DNA from: Echinometra lucunter
Taxonomy: Eukaryota; Echinodermata; Echinoidea; Camarodonta; Echinometridae
DNA: 64,000 bases
Reading direction: 5' to 3'
Assembly: GCA_029962745.1 (NCBI GenBank)
Contig: CM057167.1
Span: forward strand, 22,963,165-23,027,164
The notes beneath the pieces were generated by a model. It searched no databases and was not told the origin of the DNA. It was given only the letters and a program-made list of their open reading frames with translations. The first letter of the stretch is position 1. Each line of letters opens with the position of its first letter. The position numbers and the translations under genes were made by a program. This document shows, one piece after another, positions 59,080-64,000 of this stretch.

Positions 59080-59687
59080 TCTATCTATCTATCTTCTTAT
59101 CTAGCAGTCAATGTCATTCTCCAAACTTCCATTCCTCCGCAAACTGCTGTCGGTTTATTATTTAGTTGTGAATATTTACGCCTCTTTTTTTTTTTTTTTT
59201 TGGTATCCTTTTCTCAGTGATTTTGCTTTTATTTTCATTAAACTATTTTGATAATAGCTTTTACTTGAACTACTGTATGTTAAGTATTTCGATGGAATTT
59301 GACAGTGACAAAAACTGAAAAGTCACACTTATTTCGTTCACATGGGCAGGGTTCGATTGATTGAAGGTATGAAGTAGAACATCGTGCAGCTGCCAGTTAA
59401 CTACAGTATAATTTTCGTACTTGTTGAATAAAATGGGTACTAAGCAATTAGGTGTCATCGGAAATTGTATTTGTTTTAATCTTCTTATTCTCACCCCCTT
59501 CACTTCCTTGCTCTTATTCTTAAAATCTCTCTTTGTAACTCCTTTTTACTCCCCCCCCCCTCCCCCATCTCTTTTCTTTCTTTCCCTTTCTCTGCCTTTA
59601 ATGATTCTTTTTTTTTCCCCTTTCACTTTAGACCCGGAACAACCAGAAGGAGTGGTAAACGTCACATCAGACTCGACAACGCTCTGA
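45272..59687 (+). CDS. SLC23A: SLC23-family nucleobase/ascorbate transporter, 13 coding exons, 641 aa
   Basis: A plasma-membrane secondary transporter of the NAT/SLC23 family. Spliced coding exons: 45272-45511, 46223-46380, 46834-46925, 47381-47487, 48023-48168, 49065-49188, 49593-49749, 51635-51888, 52219-52348, 55162-55311, 57719-57814, 58592-58807, 59632-59687. They sum to 1926 bases with every junction in phase and GT-AG. Features are a hydrophilic Ser/Thr-rich N-terminus (about 1-60), QGGTFSF at 138-144, an extracellular loop with N-glycosylation sequons at N165 and N176, the TM8 motif with E367 and GDYYACAR, the NAT signature E417-N-I-G-x4-T-K426, and a Cys/Arg/Lys-rich cytosolic tail (about 607-623). 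Length is like human SLC23A2 (650). Glu rather than Pro opens the signature, so a nucleobase substrate is at least as likely as ascorbate. The start is the first ATG after the 45247 acceptor. Confidence 0.95.
46223..46380 (+). CDS. SLC23A: Transporter exon 2
   Basis: Begins [14 protein letters not shown], the conserved QH(Y/F)L..... segment of NAT proteins, and ends [10 protein letters not shown]. Acceptor TTCTATTCTAG, donor GTACAA, leaving phase 2. Confidence 0.95.
46425..46775. repeat. GAT, AAT, AGA and GGA microsatellites in intron 2
   Basis: Successive pure tracts: GAT (46429-46463), AAT (46495-46630), AGA (46628-46651), GGA (46652-46680), GAT (46745-46772). They lie within the 453-base intron 2, of which they make up most. 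Confidence 0.93.
46834..46925 (+). CDS. SLC23A: Transporter exon 3
   Basis: Encodes [18 protein letters not shown] and ends PCLEPIP. QGGTFSF is the NAT motif in TM3 that lines the substrate site. Donor GTGAGT, phase 1. Confidence 0.96.
47381..47487 (+). CDS. SLC23A: Transporter exon 4
   Basis: Encodes the glycosylated loop [20 protein letters not shown], then [15 protein letters not shown], matching the W..R.RE.QG.IM block of animal SLC23 proteins. Acceptor CTATTCTCAG, donor GTAATA, phase 0. Confidence 0.93.
48023..48168 (+). CDS. SLC23A: Transporter exon 5
   Basis: Encodes [20 protein letters not shown] and the GSHWGIAVL block found after TM5 in SLC23A1/2. Donor GTAAGT, phase 2. Confidence 0.95.
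49065..49188 (+). CDS. SLC23A: Transporter exon 6
   Basis: Encodes [16 protein letters not shown] and a basic cytosolic turn ([18 protein letters not shown]). Donor GTAAGT, phase 0. Confidence 0.93.
49593..49749 (+). CDS. SLC23A: Transporter exon 7
   Basis: Encodes [20 protein letters not shown] followed by a loop ending [10 protein letters not shown], as in SLC23 proteins. Donor GTACGC is weaker than the others; phase 1. Confidence 0.93.
49778..49945. mobile_element. Hairpin element with GGGGCGCAGCCCC apex, copy 2 (intron 7)
   Basis: TTTCTGGTTAAAACTATGGG pairs with CCCATAGTTTTAACCAGAAA, and the apex TGAGGGGCGCAGCCCCGAAG is at 49851-49870. The same apex, with different arms, is in 11651-11816 and 50480-50648. 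Confidence 0.88.
50480..50648. mobile_element. Hairpin element with GGGGCGCAGCCCC apex, copy 3 (intron 7)
   Basis: ATGGCATAGCTACTATTTTC on the minus strand pairs with GGCATAGCACTATTTTC across the apex CTGAGGGGCGCAGCCCCGAAG (50553-50573). The outer arm TTGAAATAATGGA pairs with TCCATAATTTCAG-like sequence. Confidence 0.88.
50649..51634. other. Intron 7 remainder; no exon seen
   Basis: Contains CpG-containing sequence with GTGACGTCA-type words (51062-51115) like those at 50300-50360. It is probably part of diverged repeats related to the hairpin elements. Confidence 0.5.
51635..51888 (+). CDS. SLC23A: Transporter exon 8 with TM8 and NAT signature
   Basis: Encodes [20 protein letters not shown] (E367 is the TM8 substrate-binding Glu of the family), then INRGIF-like VNRGIFIEG, and [15 protein letters not shown], the NAT signature with Glu417 first. 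Acceptor CCTTTTCTCAG, donor GTCAGT, phase 0. Confidence 0.97.
52219..52348 (+). CDS. SLC23A: Transporter exon 9
   Basis: Encodes [18 protein letters not shown] and [15 protein letters not shown], both conserved in animal SLC23. Donor GTGAGA, phase 1. Confidence 0.96.
52349..54570. other. Intron 9, left part; no exon seen
   Basis: A C-rich dispersed repeat (52700-52800) and otherwise unassigned AT-rich sequence. Confidence 0.55.
54571..55052. mobile_element. TTAA-flanked element, family D (intron 9)
   Basis: TTAA at 54567-54570 and 55053-55056. Nearly identical to 25165-25643, including the TGGGTACCCACTTTGACGTC palindrome zone. The open frame inside both copies is not conserved as protein. 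Confidence 0.87.
55162..55311 (+). CDS. SLC23A: Transporter exon 10
   Basis: Encodes [20 protein letters not shown] and [17 protein letters not shown], the most conserved TM11-12 block of SLC23A1/2. Acceptor GTCACACAG is poor in pyrimidines, but the frame and homology fix it. Donor GTATGT, phase 1. Confidence 0.96.
55380..57107. mobile_element. 1.73-kb fold-back element in intron 10
   Basis: The ends TAGGCCATGGGCTAGAGGGG and CCCCTCTAGCCCATGGCCTA are perfect complements, with TAC repeated on both sides (55377-55379, 57108-57110). Each arm holds tandem modules containing AACTGGGATGGA, TGACCACGC, CAGCTGGTTGTAGAAAAT and GGTCATCAGAGGTCAAAAG: about three on the left and two on the right. A 3-bp target and TIRs suggest the PIF/Harbinger group, tentatively. 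Confidence 0.9.
57719..57814 (+). CDS. SLC23A: Transporter exon 11
   Basis: Encodes [20 protein letters not shown] and the FILDNTIPG block. Acceptor TTCATTTTAG, donor GTAAAG, phase 1 in and out. Confidence 0.96.
57844..58142. mobile_element. Fold-back element, right copy (intron 11)
   Basis: Same element as 672-969. The arm GACTTTACGAACGACTT pairs with AAGTCGTTCGTAAAGTC perfectly here, better than in the left copy. Confidence 0.82.
58592..58807 (+). CDS. SLC23A: Transporter exon 12
   Basis: Encodes [20 protein letters not shown], then the cytosolic C-terminal region ending [11 protein letters not shown]. (T/S)xEERG(I/L) is the conserved start of the SLC23 tail. Donor GTAATT after CGTG, phase 1. 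Confidence 0.94.
58985..59093. repeat. CT microsatellite in intron 12
   Basis: CT dinucleotides with a CTAT variant at the right end. Confidence 0.95.
59632..59687 (+). CDS. SLC23A: Transporter exon 13 (C-terminus and stop)
   Basis: The acceptor after CCCCTTTCACTTTAG joins in phase 1 to give [18 protein letters not shown] and TGA. Terminal -TTL is not a clear PDZ ligand of the classes I can name with confidence. Confidence 0.88.
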
Positions 59688-60550
59688 TTCACCACGATTA
59701 TGATCAGTATTGATTTTAAATGGAGAAGACAAGGTATTCAATCTGTAAACGGTCCCATGCCATAATAGATAAAGATATCCCAGTAGATTCATAGTTCTTG
59801 AGACCAGCAGTCCATTCGACCGACAACTCATGAGAACGTCAATGTCGGGTTAAGAACCCGCCGCGTTGTCCGAAGTCCGTATAGGACTGACATGTCGGTC
59901 TTATCATGGGCTTTATAGGGGATTATGATGACTCAGTGTTTATCATGTGTATGAACAAAAATCAGTTTCTTATACCCGATGTGTAACAACTTTCAACATT
60001 ATTATTTCATATTGAATAAGGATATTACCGGAGGCTAACAGCCCAAGAGACGGACTATATACATTTTAAATCCTCAGAAAATTATCAGATGGCTAGCGAG
60101 TTATCATTTTGTCTTGCTGGGGTCGTTGGCCTTACGAACCCACTTTTCACCAGGCCCGACAGATCGGTGACAACCCATTTCACCGAAGGCCCGCGAGGCC
60201 GAAAATAGCAAATTGTAATCTATAATGTACATTGCTCTGACCAATGCCTGTGCCAGAAAGAAGTTTTAAAGTATTAAGGGCAGCGGAAAGTTTTTCATTG
60301 AAGGTGTGGGACATCCGGAAACGAGGACCAAACATGCTAAAGGAGACATAATTATTTTATGTACCAATAGCGCATCATTTTGTGATGAAGGAAAATACGA
60401 TACGAGAAAAGTCGGCCTCGCGGGCCTTCGGTCAAGTGGGCGGACGACAGATCAACATTTTCGGTCTCATGACTTTGTAAGCTCTATGTCTCATAGCCGG
60501 TAATGAACACTCACCAGTTATTATTTTCTCTTCTCAAATGATGAAATAAA
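59688..60550 (+). other. Probable 3'-UTR of the transporter, with polyadenylation signals
   Basis: AATAAA occurs at 60545-60550, and further candidates at 60806-60811 and 60930-60935. The true 3' end cannot be chosen from sequence alone. The stretch 60165-60450 contains an inverted pair, CCGAAGGCCCGCGAGGCCG (60183-60201) and CGGCCTCGCGGGCCTTCGG (60413-60431). Confidence 0.55.
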
Positions 60551-61129
60551 GTTTTCCAGCATCTGATTAATATGTACAATTAATCCCATTTTCATTTTAT
60601 TAGGAGTGAGAAGATACGAAGAATTTATGGGTTTTCGATTCTGTTGTTATTTGTTGTTATGATGTATAACTTGCTTCGATATATTACGTATATTGTATTT
60701 GGTTAAAAGATGATGGAACTATTGTGGGGATATAACAAGGCTATTTTGTAAGATTTGGCTGCTAAATGTATAACGGTGAGAGTGCTGGTGTGTCCCTATT
60801 CTATAAATAAACTGTCTTTCATAATTGTGCACGGGAACTATTTATATTTACGAATCCACTGTTAAGTTTCATTTTTTACCTTGTACGATGCAGACTTTGT
60901 ATTTTGTTTATATTATGTTGGAAATGGAAAATAAACGAAATGAAATGAAATGAAATATGTGGTTGAACATTACTGTAAGGAATAAGTGGGTTTATTACAA
61001 CATTCTTTTGAACTCAGTAAGAATTATACAGTCATAATTGTATAGCTTGTACAAAATGACGGTTTAAAGGATGCTGCTTTGTTTCACTTTACTATATAGA
61101 CCTTGTTTTGTCAAGTAAGTCTATTTTTA

Positions 61130-61760
61130 TGCCCACGCCCACCGAACATGGTGTTGATGGCATGATTTAAGGGTACGTTGTCCGTCCGTCCGTGCCGCTT
61201 CTTCGAAAAATATATAAAAAGATATATCAAGAACCGTTAATTGTATATGAACTTCAAACTTGGCCCAAGTATGGCATCACCATCACCATAGGAACATGGC
61301 CATACGCAGCGGGGGGGGGGGGGGCAGTTGCCCCCCCCCCCCCATAAATTTTGAAAACTTACATTTTTTTTTTTACTGAAAATTTTTAATAAAATCCACG
61401 AAAAGTGTGCACCAAATCTTTCGATTTCACTTTTAAAAATGCAAACGCGTCCTCGTAAACAGCTCGGTCGCTTCGCTCCCTCGCTTTCAAACTTCTTCGA
61501 AAATTTTTACGCGTCTTGCCCCCCCCCCCCAGGGAAAAATTTATGCGTACGGCCCTGCATAGGAAGACGATCTGATTAGACACTGGATTACGTAGGTGAA
61601 AGGTCAAAGGTCACAGAGGTCACTATGCGCGAAATTAAGATTTGTTAGCTTTGTTATCACTATATTTCAATTACATGTCCGCATGACTATGAGGAGAAAA
61701 AGTGATAAGACTTATATAGGGGTTGTTAGGTCATAGGTCAAAGATCCTTGAGGGCTTGAG
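61130..61760. repeat. Dispersed repeat with GTCCGTCCGTCCG and AAAGGTCAAAGGTCA blocks
   Basis: CAAACTTGGCCCAAGTATGG and AGGTCAAAGGTCACAGAGGT are typical of a repeat widespread in marine invertebrates. It is interrupted at 61300-61555 by a G/C-run repeat with GCTCGGTCGCTTCGCTCCCT. Confidence 0.65.
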
Positions 61761-62961
61761 GTAACACGTTTTTTTTTATTCTAATTATCAAAAGAACAGT
61801 TTGAGCCATGAATTTAACTGAATATAGGGTGGAGCCATATTAGGAGATACCGTTGCATTCAACTTGTTTTACGACGGTTTTATCCCTTTGAATATTTTTA
61901 GAATTTTCCATTTATGAATTTGAAGAGCCAGTGTATATGTGAATTCATTAAGCTTATTGACTTTCATGTCGTTTCGTAGGTGGTTCTGTGGCTGGGGGAG
62001 GGGGGGGGGGCCTGGTCGATGATGCCTATCTCCCCTATTTATTTGAAATTCAGTGAAGATTCCGTGATACTTGATATGGTTCATTTCAGTTGAAAGACTT
62101 TGATAACATATCCTTAAATTTCACAGCACAAACGTATGTTTCATAGATAAGATGCGAATTTTTAAATATTTTTGTTTTCAGCTGAGGTATCATCTGCATA
62201 CATGAAAGTAGGAGCCGTCTTGTTTTTCGTAACTATACTTGGGATCACCAGGCCTCAGTCCACATGAAAAAAATAACAAATTCCTTCTCATCATCATCAT
62301 AAATGAAGAACCTGAGTCATTTTCCATAGGACACAGACAGAATAATTCCGGGAAAAGAATAATAGAACAATCAACGATTCCCTGAAAATATTGGTGAAAA
62401 CATAATCGTGTTATCATTCTATTGCACAAGATTACGAAGAAAAATGTTTCGATTTAGGTCAAATATAACGTTAACTGAAATTTAAAAGTGTAAGGTATAT
62501 GGTATAAGTTTGGTATTTACCTTCATTTAATAGCATAAATGTTTATACCTCTGTATATAAATGATTTTTATTATACTTGTACGTTGTTTTTTTTAATTTG
62601 TTGTACATTGACTGTGAAAGCCACTAAAGGAATTGCTTTGTTAAAACGAGTTCAAGTGAAACTACACGAAATAAAGGAGAAATTAAAAACACATGATGTT
62701 AATTTTTTTCAATGTCTACCCACATTATGAAAAAAAAAATGAACTAACTCAGGTTGTGTAATATTATGGTGTTCAAATACGTTTATGGAAAAAAAGAGTG
62801 TGTAAATTAAGTTCGAAAGTATATTTTTGTACAGCGGTGTGCCTATTAAACGTTTCACTTTCATACTCAATTGTCGTTTACTATTCTTTTCATTTGGTGT
62901 TTAAAAATTAATTTCCTTTTGTCTATCCCACATCTATATACATGTGATTATCTTTGGAGTA
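61761..62961. other. No gene seen
   Basis: AT-rich sequence; no exon recognised. Confidence 0.5.
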
Positions 62962-63264
62962 CACTCTAAAAAAGGATTGGTCAGAATGACCAAAATATGG
63001 GTCAATTCCAACCAAAGTTATTGGTGAATATGTGTCCGACCGACATATTGGTTAGAATAACCAATCCAAGACGGGTTGTCCTTTTCAACCAATAATATTG
63101 GTCATAATTCTAACCAATTTCCAGGTGGTTATTCCAATCAATATAATTGTTGTCTTCATTTCTCAACTAATTTTTCTTGGTCATCTATAACCACTTATGT
63201 TTGGTCATGAATTTGGTTTTGCACCAATAACCAAATGCATTGGTTATGATAGCATGTTTTACAC

Positions 63265-63270
<6 letters not shown>
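62962..63270. mobile_element. MITE of TTGGTCATTCTGACCAA words with CACTCTAAA end
   Basis: TA-CACTCTAAAAAAGGATTG opens it, and the words GGTCAGAATGACCAA, TTGGTCATAATTC and ATTGGTTAT recur in both orientations. The right end (TTTTACACTTTGTA before a poly-A run) is degenerate. Confidence 0.7.
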
Positions 63271-63295
<25 letters not shown>

Positions 63296-63779
63296 CCATC
63301 TGCATATCACAGGAATTTTTCTATCAATCTCATTGCCCAGAGAGCTCGCAAATCACACAGCAACCTCTAATAGTCCTAACCTATCCTAATCCTACACTAA
63401 CCTATTCCTATGATCCTACATCCTATCCCTAATTACTGGAATGTGATATCTATCATGATAATAGGGACTATACTGGAGTAATTGTTAAACTGATGATGTT
63501 TGAAGGTTTGCATGGTGGTACGGGTATTCGTAGAAAGGGTTTACGGTTCACCATGTGGTAAGTCCTGAGGGACTATAGATAAAGTGGATAGAGATGGAGG
63601 TGAAATAGAGAGGCGAGAAAGTAGGAAAATTGGAGAGCAGAGTATCTTTCGAGAACTGGGTGAAGTCCTAAAAAGGACTGTAAACCAGAAGAGGTGAGAG
63701 GATTGAGTTGGTGAAGAGATGAGGAGGCTTGAGTCGGCGAGAGGTGAGAAGACTTGAAGAGAAGACTCGACGTTTCGGG
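63271..63779. other. No gene seen
   Basis: Starts with a 25-base poly-A run; otherwise unassigned. Confidence 0.5.
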
Positions 63780-63975
63780 CAGCTTGACTGTCCGTTCACC
63801 GGGGAAATAACGAACCTTATTCCATTTTCGGACTAACGAACCTTCGGAATAATGAACCTTCGGAATAACGCCACAAAATGTTCGGATTAACGAACCCTTT
63901 TTCATTTTCGGACTAAGGAACATCTAGGTATACGCAATTTGCGTGTTTCGGAATAACGAACCTTCGGAACATCAC
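63780..63975. repeat. TTCGGAATAACGAACC repeat
   Basis: AACGAACCTTCGGAATAA and close variants are repeated six or more times; related to 3800-3935. Confidence 0.85.
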
Positions 63976-64000
63976 CCACCATAACAGAGAAGGAAGTGCC

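Overview
The window is animal genomic DNA: spliced genes with GT-AG introns, few genes, and very dense repeats. The repeat style (many fold-back elements, frequent AGGCCTA words, tRNA-derived SINEs, long G/C runs, high sequence polymorphism) and a solute carrier close to SLC23A point to a marine deuterostome, most likely an echinoderm such as a sea urchin. I infer the organism; no single base proves it.

Two genes can be supported. (1) A complete SLC23-family nucleobase/ascorbate transporter gene runs on the + strand from 45.2 to about 60.5 kb. Its 13 coding exons all join in phase to give 641 residues. It carries the QGGTFSF motif, the TM8 motif with E367, and a NAT signature beginning with Glu (E417-N-I-G), which suggests a nucleobase-type binding site rather than the Pro-type site of vertebrate ascorbate carriers. 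(2) A partial gene for an uncharacterised SAMD3-like family lies on the + strand at 33.7-38.15 kb.

The left edge (1-1944) is a second, 2-3% diverged copy of 57.16-58.70 kb. It contains the two penultimate transporter exons, one with an in-frame stop, and runs into a 500-base assembly gap. It is either the tail of a tandem paralogue or an unmerged allele.

The rest is repeats. From 2.5 to 10 kb there are MITEs, a SINE, two trinucleotide/minisatellite blocks (5.37-6.51 kb) and fold-back elements. From 11.8 to 16.5 kb a 2-kb unit is duplicated in tandem. From 17 to 26 kb lies a set of elements bounded by TTAA, partly nested and sharing target sites. From 26.5 to 32.2 kb there is a tandem array with a 692-bp period, itself carrying insertions. 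From 33.0 to 41.4 kb a 7.73-kb segment with CACTCTAAATT inverted ends and a TA target duplication sits in the middle of a tandem host repeat and contains the SAMD3-like gene. From 41.5 to 45 kb there is a hAT-like element and SINEs. Transporter introns hold microsatellites, hairpins, a TTAA element and a 1.73-kb fold-back. Downstream of the gene (59.7-64 kb) I see 3'-UTR and dispersed repeats only.

The most interesting observations are the gene-bearing 7.73-kb insertion, the several unrelated-looking TTAA-bounded fold-back families, and hairpin families in which the apex or core is conserved while both arms change together.
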